Below, piece after piece: positions 23,782 through 34,457 of a DNA stretch of 64,000 nt (its first letter is position 1; each line of letters begins with the position of its first letter). The notes beneath the pieces are model-generated. The model was given only the letters and a program-made list of their open reading frames with translations. It was not told the DNA's origin and did not search any database. The stretch comes from Topomyia yanbarensis (Eukaryota; Arthropoda; Insecta; Diptera; Culicidae), in assembly GCF_030247195.1 (NCBI RefSeq), contig NC_080672.1:375820166-375884165 (forward strand). The letters run 5' to 3'. The position numbers were made by a program, and so were the translations under genes.

Positions 23782-24476
23782 TATATCTACATCCCTTTTC
23801 CGTTAATTGAAATTCAGATTATATATGTAAATGGTTGAAAGTCTAAGGTCTGATTACTTCTCCCACGCTTAATCTTTAAACCAGGTTTAACGTACCGGTA
23901 ATCCTGGTATAAAAGTTGAGCAATAGTGACAAACAAGATAAAAATAATTTTCAATATACTCCCTTACTTTAGTTATTCGTTTTACTTATCTGCTACCAAC
24001 GTGTCTCCTCCTTGCCAAGTTTAAAAATGGTAGAGTTCATCTATTAACGCTATTAACTTCAGTATAGCCTTCGTGCATTAACAATTACAAATCCGGTCCG
24101 GTATAAGTTAGAATTAGGACATCAATATCCTGCAAACTTCACATATGTCCGGCACGATATCGTGCCGGACAAGTTTGAATGCTCCCATTTGAGGTGTATG
24201 AAAAATTGTTGGTAACCGTGCATGGTAACTGAAACGGATCGATGAAAACAGGGCCTCAAGCCAAATTTACACCCTTTCCGATTCGATTCAGTACCGTGCA
24301 CGAACGCCAATATTATTTCATACAATTCAAATGTAAGGATTCACACATTCAGTGTGAATGCTCGTATTTGATTTGTATGAATGAATATTGGTGTCCGTGC
24401 ACGGAACTGAACCGGCACTGAGACGGATCGGATAGGTGTAAATAGTAGTACCGTTAACACGATCCGTCACCGGCAA
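23782..24476. repeat. Complex foldback cluster
   Basis: Contains the perfect palindrome TGTCCGGCACGATATCG... at 24146-24171. Three copies of a unit are also present: a direct pair, with TGAATGCTCCCATTTGAGG near 24177 and GTGAATGCTCGTATTTG near 24353, plus an inverted copy near 24246-24335 that carries GTACCGTGCACGAACGCC. Together these make a nested foldback. No gene. Confidence 0.55.
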
Positions 24477-24776
24477 AGCATGCCAAGGGAACATCAAAAT
24501 TAATTACATGCAGTTTTCAACTTATCCTGACGAAATATTTCCCAACATACATTCAGTAGATGTAATTAAAACCTCAATATCGACGCATGTACAAGCCGCT
24601 GAAACTAGATTCACAAGGTTAAATCAATGCAGTAAGGCGAATCGTAAGATTGTGGGATATGTAATACTATTATTGCGTAGCCGCCATGCAAGGAAATGTC
24701 ATCAAATCTACATCTTGCAATTATAACACCTCATTTACCGTTCCATCACTGTCTCGCTACAATGAACAGCAACAAA
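24477..24776. other. Short intergenic stretch
   Basis: No recognised gene. It lies just beyond the candidate 3' end of RpL41. Confidence 0.4.
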
Positions 24777-24782
24777 TTTATT
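24777..24782 (-). terminator. Candidate RpL41 poly(A) signal
   Basis: AATAAA on the - strand about 240 bases past the RpL41 stop. It is the first canonical hexamer I find downstream. The assignment is inference. Confidence 0.4.
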
Positions 24783-24953
24783 TGAGCACGCACAATAAAA
24801 CCCGTCCAAGTAATGAAAATGCCTTTTTGGGTTAGAACTACCGTCTATCCCACTCGCGCTAGCTTTTAATACATTAATCACTGCTCACTAAAGAAACGAC
24901 ATGGACGAAACGATTTAAACCTTACTTCAATAGCAGGAATTGGCGATTGGTTT

Positions 24954-25016
24954 CTGTAAAACAAAAATTTATCTAGTAACTATTGTCCTAGACAATTCAG
25001 TATTTCGGTAGCTTAC
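24954..25016 (-). other. Candidate 3' UTR intron of RpL41 (63 bp)
   Basis: Nine bases after the RpL41 stop on the - strand, a consensus donor GTAAGC begins. TTTTTGTTTTACAG ends 63 bases later, giving a pyrimidine-rich acceptor and a typical short insect intron. It does not touch the coding sequence. Confidence 0.5.
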
Positions 25017-25024
25017 CCGCTCAT

Positions 25025-25588
25025 TTACTTGGACCTCGCACGCATCTTCCTACGCTTACGCTTCAACCTTCGCATACGCTTCTTACGCCACTGTAAAGAA
25101 ATAAAAAAGGATACATTAATATCACATTTTCATTCGTAATGTTCCGAAACCTAAAAAATCAATACACGTGGAATTTGCTATTTGACTTGCAATAGCCGTG
25201 TACTCGGTATCTTTCAAACTTCCCCGTCAAACTTAGCATGTTATTCAGGCTCAAATTGCGTGAAAGCATTTTTAAACGAGTTAACAAAAATTAAGCAAGG
25301 TTTTGACAATCGATTCCAACTAGGAACCGGTCGTTTCATTTGAGAAAGAGGAATGCCACCGAAGCCAGAATTTCTAATGGATTTGACTGTCTGGCTGTAA
25401 CAAATTTCATTTTTAAATGATGTACCGGTGTATCACCATGCGAATACAAAAATGCTACCAATTGAAAAGATAACCAAATTATGAGAATCTTTTCGTCTAT
25501 TGCTAACAAATTTTAAAAACACAAGTTTAAAATCACTGATAGCACAAAATTCCACTAAAAACCAAGCAAACTCTACCTTAGCTCTCAT
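25025..25588 (-). CDS. RpL41: Ribosomal protein L41 (eL41), complete
   Basis: Two coding exons on the - strand. 25577-25588 encodes MRAK and ends at a GTAGAG donor. 25025-25090 encodes the remaining 21 residues plus TAA after a TTTCTTTACAG acceptor. The 25-residue product starts MRAKWRKKRMRRLKRK and ends MRARSK, the length and sequence expected of eL41. This Arg/Lys-rich single helix sits on the large ribosomal subunit and spans toward the small subunit. The intron is 486 bp and phase 0. The 5' UTR is about 70 bases if transcription starts at the TOP-like run near 25658. The gene is opposite in strand to the channel exons downstream. All residues expected are intact, so it looks functional rather than a retrocopy, since retrocopies lack introns. 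Confidence 0.95.
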
Positions 25589-25645
25589 TGTGGATACGGC
25601 AGCAAACCGACGAAAACTACGTCTTCACTGCTTGACACACTTCGA

Positions 25646-25660
25646 ACGAAAGAGGAAGCT
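25646..25660 (-). promoter_or_regulatory. TOP-like start of RpL41 mRNA
   Basis: On the - strand CTTCCTCTTTCGTTCG runs from about 25658 downward, 70 bases before the ATG. A C followed by an unbroken pyrimidine run at the cap site is the 5' TOP signature of ribosomal protein genes, which links translation to growth signalling. The start site is inferred from the motif alone. Confidence 0.6.
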
Positions 25661-25816
25661 AAAATTGTTCAAGCTGGTAAAGTTGGCTCGCCTGCAAGTT
25701 TGCGTTTCTGTTTTGTGCTGTCATCTGTCAAGCTTCGTCGGCGGAACGCAAACTTCGATCCATGACTGAGTTGCCAGTTCGTTTGAATCGAGACATATTG
25801 GAAACAAACAAGATTT

Positions 25817-26049
25817 CTCGACAAACATATGATTACGGCCTAAAAGCCAACTGTCAAAATCCACTTTGAATGGAAATTCCAGACCAACCGTTACTAGTCG
25901 AACACAGTTCACAACAGTTTATGAAAGAGAAAACTTTTCTCTTTCGTTTGTTATCAACATGTGTTTGGCGTGTAACGGTTTGTCCGGAATTTCCATTCAA
26001 AGTGGATTTTGACAGTTGGCTTTTAGGCCGTAATCATATGTTTGTCGAG
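25817..26049. mobile_element. Foldback MITE with about 78-bp arms upstream of RpL41
   Basis: Arms 25817-25894 (TCTCGACAAACATATGATTA...) and 25972-26049 are inverted and almost identical. The middle holds only about 77 bases. GATTT stands at or beside both outer ends and may be the target duplication. The element lies about 160 bases upstream of the inferred RpL41 start. Confidence 0.8.
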
Positions 26050-26250
26050 ATTTGTGAAAGCAGCCGGGATATATTTAAAAGGGTGAACGACATTCCCTAA
26101 CATAGTATGATTTAATAGCCTAACGACCTGTTCAGGGTATCATCCAAACAATATGTGGAATAGTTTCACTATATGGGTTAAAGTTCATGTATAATATTTT
26201 TTATTAGGTAGCGACATGTTTTTTTTTTTTTCTATTAAGGGAAGCCCCCT
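26050..26250. other. Spacer
   Basis: AT-rich, includes a T run at about 26218-26231; no gene. Confidence 0.4.
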
Positions 26251-26543
26251 TCAATTCGCGGAGTAGCAAGCCTCGTATCTGTGAGCCGTGATTGAAATGA
26301 TATGTTATAATGTATAAAAGTTTTGATAAATTCGCTTCCCCTGAATTTCTAAAAAAAATGACTGCGAAGTTTTTTTTTCGCGCTGATAACCAACCCCCCG
26401 TTGGTTATCAGCGCGAAAAAAAAACTTCGCAGTCATTTTTTTTAGAAATTCAGGGGAAGCGAATTTATCAAAACTTTTATACATTATAACATATCATTTC
26501 AATCACGGCTCACAGATACGAGGCTTGCTACTCCGCGAATTGA
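26251..26543. repeat. Perfect hairpin, 144-bp arms, 5-base loop
   Basis: Arms 26251-26394 and 26400-26543 are exact inverted copies, including A and T runs of 8 and 9; the loop is CCCCC. The right arm consists of 104 bases of ordinary flank (26400-26503) and the first 40 bases of the MITE at 26504. The left arm is therefore a secondary inverted copy of that junction. Confidence 0.95.
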
Positions 26544-26959
26544 CAGTTGTCGGTGACGTCAGAGAAATCGTTGAGATTTACAAATGGATTTCTCGAATGA
26601 TGTTAATGGACAATATTTGAGCTCTTACGGTGAAAAAAAATAATATGCAACGGATTCATGACGTAAATTACGCCATAATTACTCTAGACACAGTGGATAA
26701 TCAGTGCATCTTTGTGATTATTAGCGAAAATCAGGAATTTGGCTGCATGCCATAGAAAACATATCTCATCGTAATTTCCCGTTACCAGAAAAGGTTTTGG
26801 ACATCCGCATAGCTTCCTTGTGATTTACCAGGTGCCGATCATTCGTTAGCAGCAAACAATATATGAATTTCATGTAATTGTTTTCACCGACGATTTCTAT
26901 GACACGCACTCGTCAAATGCTTACACTCTAACGAGCTAGGCTAGTATATGTAAGCCGTG
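26504..26959. mobile_element. CACGG-ended MITE, copy 1 (456 bp)
   Basis: Ends CACGGCTCACAGATACGAGG and, inverted, CACGGCTTACATATACTAG. Exact 8-bp flanking duplication ATTTCAAT (26496-26503 and 26960-26967). The interior matches, in reverse orientation, the element at 42913-43698. No coding region. The superfamily is probably hAT or Mutator-like, by duplication length. Confidence 0.85.
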
Positions 26960-26967
26960 ATTTCAAT

Positions 26968-27802
26968 GACATTCTATAACTTTTATATGCAAAAATATCT
27001 AGCCTGATTCTAAATATAATTTGAAACACCACAAGGCATGCGTTTTAATGAATTTTCATAAGAAATTCGAAGGAAAATCATTTGGTTTGCTGTTTAACAT
27101 GAAAGCGTACATGAAAATGATAATCTCAAATGGTGTTATTGAATGAAGTTTTATTAGTGTTCGAGTAAAAAGGTAAGGGGCAACTAATGCGCAAAATTTT
27201 CAAACTATTGGTCTTATATAATATAACTCATAGACGCTGTCATTTGCTCAATTTTCAATATTTTGCAATGAAAATTTGCGATAATATTGTTAAATTATTG
27301 CATTATTATATGTAAATTGAAAAAAATACTGAATTAAATTTTCAATGAATACAATAAATGAATTTGTCTCTCCCAACAAATAATTGTATTTATTGAATGC
27401 AACCCATAATTTTAATTCTGAATCATTTTCGATAAAAGTTTATTTATTGTGAATTTTTATTAATTTAATCAGAGATAAGTTAATGGTGTAAAGATTAAAA
27501 ATACAACACAAAATTGTAATTTACTTTATCAAAACAAACGAATTTGGGGGAAATAAGCAATAAAGGAAGTAAATGTACGAAGTGGATTTAAAATATATAG
27601 GGGTCTAAATCAGGTTGGTTAACCAGTGTGTATCATTCCACTGTCTAGTTCAATAAACTTGTTTCATCAGTCCACCATGAACACAGACTAACAGACAGAA
27701 CGCTAAGGAAATTCCTTCAAAAATATCGATCCGTCAATTTTACCAGAACACTAGCTTCACCTTTTATATACGGTCTCAACCACTCATTTGCCAAAGGGTT
27801 AT
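26968..27802. other. AT-rich DNA with old repeat
   Basis: No gene seen. 27415-27660 is the second copy of the degenerate repeat at 3230-3480. Confidence 0.4.
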
Positions 27803-27814
27803 CCCTCAGGGTCG
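27803..27814. repeat. Target-site duplication, left
   Basis: CCCTCAGGGTCG occurs immediately left of the T run and again at 29479-29490, bounding one insertion. Confidence 0.85.
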
Positions 27815-27848
<34 letters not shown>

Positions 27849-28169
27849 TTTTTGTTAACGACCTATTGAGTTAATTTGTCAACAGTTTTTTCGGCATTTA
27901 ATTAGCAAGGGACTGGAAGGTGAAGTATATTTTTCAATATTTAGAGCCATAGTACTCAAGGGAGAGCAAGGTGTTGAAAGGAGAAAGTTTAGAAAAGCGT
28001 GGAAGGATCATATATGCAAGCTTAGAGCTCACCGGCGACTTAACCTTTTGTCTGCTACCGTAGTGGTCAAGGTCTTTTGGCATTAGAAATGCGAATCACC
28101 TGAGTCTACGGCATGTCCGAACAAGCGCAAAGTAACTTGTTACTTCATGCTGTCGGAACCGACAAAAAG

Positions 28170-28370
28170 TTAAGTCACGGTAAACTTCCACACTAAGCAT
28201 TTGCGACGTTGAAACTCATTGAATGAGCCAGTTTTGTTTGTTCCCTCACCAATTGCCTGCCTGAGTGATTTTATTTTATCGACTATTGTGACTGTCTCAG
28301 CGTGTGTGACAATATGGTCACATGTGTTGCTGATTTGCACGGTGTCGGCAGCTTTCACCCAACGCTGCAA
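28170..28370 (-). other. 66-codon frame in hairpin, arm 1
   Basis: Open frame starting MQRWVKAADTVQIS inside unit S. Its mirror at 28994-29194 (+) has the same 66 codons. No family is recognised. The frame is short and may be chance, but both arms preserve it because they are almost identical. Confidence 0.3.
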
Positions 28371-28993
28371 CGATGAATCCCCATCACGGTAAGTTCTATT
28401 TTTACCATTTTTTTGTTAACCATTTTTGTTAACGACCTATTGAGTTAATTTGTCAACAGTTTTTTCGGCATTTAATTAGCAAGGGACTGGAAGGTGAAGT
28501 ATATTTTTCAATATTTAGAGCCATAGTACTCAAGGGAGAGCAAGGTGTTGAAAGGAGAAAGTTTAGAAAAGCGTGGAAGGATCATATATGCAAGCTTAGA
28601 GCTCACCGGCGACTTAACCTTTTGTCTGCTACCGTAGTGGTCAAGGTCTTTTGGCATTAGAAATGCGAATCACCTGAGTCTACGGCATGTCCGAACAAGC
28701 GCAAAGTAACTGAAAGACCTTGACCACTACGGTAGCAGACAAAAGGTTAAGTCGCCGGTGAGCTCTAAGCTTGCATATATGATCCTTCCACGCTTTTCTA
28801 AACTTTCTCCTTTCAACACCTTGCTCTCCCTTGAGTACTATGGCTGTAAATATTGAAAAATATACTTCACCTTCCAGTCCCTTGCTAATTAAATGCCGAA
28901 AAAACTGTTGACAAATTAACTCAATAGGTCGTTAACAAAAATGGTTAACAAAAAAATGGTAAAAATAGAACTTACCGTGATGGGGATTCATCG

Positions 28994-29194
28994 TTGCAGC
29001 GTTGGGTGAAAGCTGCCGACACCGTGCAAATCAGCAACACATGTGACCATATTGTCACACACGCTGAGACAGTCACAATAGTCGATAAAATAAAATCACT
29101 CAGGCAGGCAATTGGTGAGGGAACAAACAAAACTGGCTCATTCAATGAGTTTCAACGTCGCAAATGCTTAGTGTGGAAGTTTACCGTGACTTAA
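28994..29194 (+). other. 66-codon frame in hairpin, arm 2
   Basis: Mirror image of 28170-28370 with an identical translation; see the hairpin entry. Two identical frames facing opposite ways are a direct consequence of the inverted structure. Confidence 0.3.
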
Positions 29195-29478
29195 CTTTTT
29201 GTCGGTTCCGACAGCATGAAGTAACAAGTTACTTTGCGCTTGTTCGGACATGCCGTAGACTCAGGTGATTCGCATTTCTAATGCCAAAAGACCTTGACCA
29301 CTACGGTAGCAGACAAAAGGTTAAGTCGCCGGTGAGCTCTAAGCTTGCATATATGATCCTTCCACGCTTTTCTAAACTTTCTCCTTTCAACACCTTGCTC
29401 TCCCTTGAGTACTATGGCTCTAAATATTGAAAAATATACTTCACCTTCCAGTCCCTTGCTAATTAAATGCCGAAAAAA

Positions 29479-29490
29479 CCCTCAGGGTCG
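29479..29490. repeat. Target-site duplication, right
   Basis: CCCTCAGGGTCG, exact match to 27803-27814. Confidence 0.85.
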
Positions 29491-30487
29491 GTAACAATTT
29501 TTTCATTAGTCCACTATCTCTCGTACACTTGCCCATATATCAGTGGCGCCATAATCACATATGCGGTCACAATTCTAACGAAAAATATATTATTATTATA
29601 TTATTTTAAGAGGCGAAGAATTATTTTTGAGTGTCATGTGTTAGTCTATGCCCTGAATTTAATTATTTCTTGCTGTGTACACTTGTACTTGTACCTTCAA
29701 GGTTAGGAATATTGCCGAGAATACTCCCAAGCACACAGTATGAGTTAAACGTGGTTTTAAACGATCTTGATGGAATAATTTTTCACGTTGCAAAATATTA
29801 AAACATCTTTAACAGACGGTGGCTCAAGATATGAAATATGTTATTTGAAGTAAATCTGGGAACATTGCACCGGTTTGTCCGCGCATGCGCGATACGCAAG
29901 GAAAAAATCATTCAAAAAACGTGTTTCGTTGGACTCTACAGACAAGGCTGCCACAGATTTATTGAATATTTGTTCACAGATTTTTTTTCACAGATGACAG
30001 ATTTTGAGCATTTTCATGAACATATCACAGATTTTGCCGATCTTGCATAGATTTTTGGAAATTTCAAACAGATTTTCAGATTGCTTCCTCTTTCAAGCGT
30101 CACAGTTGATAAAACGATTCTTTTGACGGAATACGGATTTCAATGTGGCATCCGTGGTTGCGTGCTGGTTGGTTAGACCTACTGATTTTTCGGCTAATGA
30201 TAATCACCAACGACCGGGATAAACTTACCAGCAAAATCTTAATATTCCTACCAAAAACTAGACTTTTTTATTTTGGGCACACCCTACACCATGTTCCTTG
30301 TTCATTCGGGTTTGGTCTGAAATTCTACACGTTGCAGGGTGCATGTAACATCAACTTCAGTTCCGTACTTCAAAACGTTCCTTTTGTTGATAATGAGTGC
30401 ATGGCAACTAGATTTACTAATTTTGACATTCCATTGACGTGCTGTACCTGAAACGGCAAACTAACGTATCGTGTATAACCACTTAAA
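29491..30487. other. Intergenic DNA, no gene seen
   Basis: 29930-30080 contains repeated CACAGATTTT motifs of unclear origin. No exon or RNA gene is supported. Confidence 0.4.
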
Positions 30488-30655
30488 CCCAGTTAGGCTC
30501 AGCCGGAAACGAACTGGAATTCAGGCTGGTTCCAGTTCGTATACCGACTCCAGTGACACAACCGATTCTAGTTAGAATCGGTTGTATCACTGGAGCCGGA
30601 ATGCGAACTGGAACCAGCCAGAATTCCAGTTTGTTTCCGGCTGAACTTCACTGGG
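30488..30655. mobile_element. Palindromic MITE, 82-bp arms
   Basis: Arms 30488-30569 and 30574-30655 pair around a 4-base loop (AGTT) with a handful of mismatches. The outer end is CCCAGT and the inner end ACCGATTCT. Nearly the whole element is hairpin. Confidence 0.8.
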
Positions 30656-30687
30656 AACAACTGCAGCATTCCCTCTAAGAACGGTTG

Positions 30688-30795
30688 GTTTCAAAATCGT
30701 CCAATGAAGGACGTTCGTTGGACCAATTTGGACATCGTCCAAATAACCGTTCAACGAACGTCCATCGTTGGACCCGTGTTGAACGATTTTGAAAC
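30688..30795. mobile_element. Small MITE (108 bp)
   Basis: Ends GTTTCAAAATCGT and ACGATTTTGAAAC are exact inverted repeats. Inner GGACGTTCGTTGGAC and GTTCAACGAACGTCC continue the pairing. Confidence 0.7.
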
Positions 30796-31415
30796 AATTT
30801 TTTGGACTTCTCAGTGGGTTTTGTTAACGGATCTTAAGCGGGCCCTATACGAGCAGAATTATGTCAAATAAATCACTTATTGATCAATTGGTTAGTGTAA
30901 AGGTATCTTGAAGGTATTGATTCCATAGAAATCAAATGGTATTGACATTTTAAAGCAGCCTTGTCAATGTATCTATTGAAAATATATTTGTCTCGTTATT
31001 CTACATCTCTAGTGTTGTTCTTCTTCGAAGGACAAACTCACAATATATTATTATAGTAGAAAAGTGACAACAGTCTCAAAATCACCCTATTCGAGTTCTA
31101 AAATTTCAATTGCCATCAATACGTCAATCGAACCCTTTACACGCTCTATACTTTTGTCAATACTCTCTAGTATTCTCAAAAATACTAAACGTGTAAGCAG
31201 AGATTTATTTGAATTCGTCCAGATTGTTATGCGTCGTCCAAACATATAGATTAATATTTTCCTAATCCAGATTTTTGATTCTTTGATCAGACTAATCAAA
31301 ACAATTTGAAACATATCAAAACAAATATTTGACTTCGTTCCATCAGATTAATCACATACGTTTATCTTGCACAACAACTTGTATTCGCATCCAAATAACT
31401 AACCATAGGATATAT
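30796..31415. other. Intergenic DNA, no gene seen
   Basis: AT-rich; nothing supportable on either strand. Confidence 0.4.
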
Positions 31416-31689
31416 CACAGATAACAGACGTTTAGGCTAGAACAAAATTTCTTCAAAAACCTGTGTAAAATTTCAAATTGATAAACGTTGGAAATCCGTG
31501 TTTCACTATTGCCATCTACGCAACTGTTTGCTACACGTGTTTGACAGCTGCACTCTAATTGCATTGTATCGATCACTGCGCCATCTGCAAACGTTTGCCA
31601 AACGTGTTTCAGACATATAATTTATTCGGAATTTCAGTAGCGAGTATTTACACACGATTCAAATCGAGCTTAAACGTCTGTTATCTGTG
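31416..31689. mobile_element. CACAGATAACAGAC MITE, complete copy
   Basis: Left end CACAGATAACAGACGTTTAG; the right end is the inverse of the same motif (TTAAACGTCTGTTATCTGTG). Flanks share GATATAT. Related single ends occur at 48433 and 63469, where the other end is not found in the window. Confidence 0.75.
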
Positions 31690-31977
31690 GATATATCATT
31701 CCTGGAACTGTAAGCATAGAAGTTCTTTTTGCTGAAATCACAGCGAATTATGGGATGTGGTTCATGTGATAAGCTATATTTCCCTCTAAGTTGAGTTCCT
31801 ATGGGTCGTTATGCATGTTGAGGAAAATACCTATAGCTAAAATCATGAGCTAACGTTTCAACTTCGTCTCACCGGCATATGGCTGCAAACTTGGCCATTA
31901 TTTCCAGACTACAAAGAACTGAGAACGTCGTGGTGTCCATTCATCTTTCTTTTATTTTTAATAGAAACACTCATAGT

Positions 31978-32142
31978 AAGAGAACTGCGGAGAAAAAAAC
32001 AGCATTTTTGGCAATGTTTGCTCCGGCATTGGATGGCAACACGTCCAATGTTATAAGGATAGGCAATGTTCGATTGGATTCGTTTTTTGACAGCTAAACG
32101 CGAATCCAATCGACCCAAAATGGATTCTCCGCAGTTCTCTTT
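31978..32142. mobile_element. MITE with AGAGAACTGCGGAGA ends
   Basis: AGAGAACTGCGGAGA (left) and TCTCCGCAGTTCTCT (right) are exact inverses. An inner GATTGGATTCG/CGAATCCAATC pair lies near the right end. Confidence 0.7.
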
Positions 32143-32515
32143 CTAGAGTTTTTCTAATTTTTAACATTCACGTTTGAGCTCATTAAGGTGCAATTAAGCT
32201 TTTTTTGTAAATTTCAAGTTATCCAGATAACTTCATCTACATTAAAAAAGCCCAGATTTTCTGAAAAATCAGTTGGCATCCCTGCGTGTCTGGGCCGCTT
32301 TTAATAAACGCAACTTTTTTCAAAACAGTTCTTTTAGCACAGGGTTGTAGCCAGAATATTATTTCGGGAATTAATTCTTATGTTTTGAGATAAATGCGGA
32401 AAGCTGAAGGAAGTTATTAAAATTTCAAAAAGAAACGACAGTCGCGACATGTGTGTTTGGCAATAACACAGTAATATCCTATGGCATAACCTTGTAATAA
32501 AATTGATACATTAGG

Positions 32516-32685
32516 TTTGTTCCAGTACACGGAAGTCACTCCGGAGTAAACAGGAGCAAAAAATCTTTGCTCCTTTTTACTCCGGTTTGTTACCTAAAGA
32601 AGAAAAAGGAGAAGAAGAGAGTACAGGAACGATTTTCTCCGGAGTACTTCCAGTTTCTCCTGGTACTGGAACAGACCTATTATAT
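32516..32685. repeat. Imperfect foldback rich in CTCC/GGAG
   Basis: TTCCAGTACACGGAAGTCACTCCGGAG on the left pairs loosely with CTCCGGAGTACTTCCAG...GTACTGGAAC on the right. Related GGAG/CTCC motifs recur at 32790-32820 and 33850-34000 around the transposase relic, so these may be eroded ends of one element. Confidence 0.45.
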
Positions 32686-32879
32686 ATCACTGTCCATCAG
32701 TGTTTCAAAAATCACTCCAATCAGCATGCGTTTGACAAATCATTAAAGTCCATGATTTCATCACTCATGGTTTTTTTGGCTCCTGAGGAGCGAAAACCGC
32801 CAAGGAGTGAAAACAGGTTACTAGATTGTAATTGCAGCATACAGTTCAAAAGCCTGAGCTCAATTTAGATTTTCAATTT

Positions 32880-33780
32880 TAATTTTATCAAGCACAAAAG
32901 CAAAACAGATCCTTGGTGCAGTTCATGGCGAAAGCTTCTTTTCGATAGACGTCGAAGGAGTGCCATTTTAGCTATAAATCGATTCACACCAAAAGAACGC
33001 GCTGAAATCGCAGTGCTTTACATTGAAAATGATCGTTCAATAATGAAAACTGTGCATGGCTCACTTCACCCTTTTCGGGGGAGTAAATAAACAAAATTGT
33101 CGAATTTGGGGGACACAGAACCCACACGTTATACATCAAACACCACTGCACGACCAGAAGGTAACTGTTTTGGCCGGAGTGTACTCCAAAACAATCATCG
33201 GTCCTTATTTTTTCAAAGAGGGAGAGACCATCGACAACGCACGCTATTTACCGTTGAATTTTGGCGCACTTTGTCTGTCCACAAATGCTGAAAAAAGGTC
33301 TGAAGAACTTCTATTTTCAACAAGACGGGGCACCTTGCCACACCGCAATCAAGTTCTTGCAGAGCAAATTCCCAGGACTCGCTGTCTCAAAAAATGGTGA
33401 TTTGTAATGGCCTCCTCGTTCTCCGGATTTAACGGAGCCAGACTTTTTTGTGGGGTTACTTAAAAAGTAAAGTGTATTATAGCAAACCTAAGTACCTCGA
33501 CGAACTCAAAGCTAATATACGAGCTGAAATTGCTGCAATTAAGCCCGATATGCTGTCCAATGTCACGCAAAATGCCCGCAAAAGAGCTGCTTGCTGCTGT
33601 ATCAAATGGGGGTGGTTATTTAATCGACGTTGGATAATAAACCTGGTTTATAATAAATGGCATAAAATAAAAAAAACTTGTTTACTTGTGAAAACGGCTA
33701 AAAATGGCGAAGTTGCTCAATGTTGTAAAAGGATACATCCAGCTGGCACACCCTGTACCTTCTGCTGGAATAATTGAGAA
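32880..33780 (+). pseudogene. Tc1/mariner-superfamily transposase relic
   Basis: Shifted frames on the + strand read VNKQNCRIWGTQNPHVIHQT, then VTVLAGVYSKTIIGPYFF, a YFQQDGAPCHTAIKF piece in another frame, WPPRSPDLTEPDFF, and a C-terminal ELLAAVSNGGGYLIDVG piece. These are the successive blocks of IS630/Tc1/mariner DDE transposases from insects. At least three frameshifts and several stops break it. The DNA-binding N-terminus is not recognised. Such enzymes cut and paste DNA at TA targets; this one is dead. Confidence 0.75.
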
Positions 33781-33838
33781 ATTAAACAGCAAAGCAAAGT
33801 TTGAAATTAAATTCGGTCTATAAGCGGCGACAGAACAA

Positions 33839-34110
33839 GAATCACAAACCGGAGTGGACAGGAGGAGCCAAAACCAGGAGCAAAAACCTAAGAGTCAAAA
33901 CCCACTTGGATTGCTTTGATTTTTTTACTCACTCCCAGAAACGTGCATAACAATGATTGGTTTCCACCGCTCCTTTGGAAACAGGCTCCTTGGTGTGAAA
34001 TGTGTGGTTTATTTGAAACACTGCTGTCCATACGAATTGAAAATATGACAGCCAGGTTTTTCTACATCAGTAGAATCTCTCGACCCCTGAAACAATGGAA
34101 AAAGACAGAC
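33839..34110. other. Possible right end of the transposase element
   Basis: GTTTGAAACACTGCTGTCCATAC-like sequence near 34013-34035 is an imperfect inverse of TGTCCATCAGTGTTTCAAA near 32692. This hints at terminal repeats enclosing the relic. Weak evidence. Confidence 0.3.
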
Positions 34111-34457
34111 CGGTAATTTGTGCAATTGTGACATTAAATGAAGAATCAAATTATTCTATTATTATATAAACCAATAGATCTCCTGTTTCTAAATATAACA
34201 ATGTATGTATGTTTGACAGTGAATTTAGCCACGTGTGTTAGGATTATTGACAGCTATCCCAACAAATCAAGGGATCAAGGTAATTCAATGGATCGTGATA
34301 ATTCAATTTGAGAAAATAATTTTTATTTGTTCCAAAAGCGTCTTTTAGATGGCATTAAACGTATTTAAGTTGCATTTGAAGTAGCCTTTAAAGGCGCATT
34401 TGTCATGGTTGTTGGTTACCTAGAAAGTGTGTGATGGTTTTTCAATGAAATGTTTAC

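Larger units (their letters stand above)
27815..29478 (-). mobile_element. Retroposed long hairpin (766-bp arms) with poly(A)
   Basis: The insertion has a 12-bp duplication at its edges and a run of 29 T at its left edge (27815-27843), i.e. a poly(A) tail on the - strand. Inside, 27886-28651 and 28713-29478 are inverted copies of 766 bp in perfect register around a 61-base loop; I noticed one mismatch (near 28846). The left arm is itself built as unit D (27844-28136), unit S (28137-28417), unit D again (28418-28710). The right arm mirrors it. Tail plus duplication is the signature of LINE-driven retroposition. A - strand transcript would fold into a very long double-stranded RNA. Confidence 0.85.

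Noticed and set aside
26251..26543. Bacterial-style terminator or origin hairpin
   Set aside because: Size and composition, and its derivation from a MITE edge, show a rearranged repeat, not a regulatory hairpin.
29467..30451. Frames of 70-100 codons as host exons
   Set aside because: No recognised domain, no acceptor/donor pairs in matching phase.
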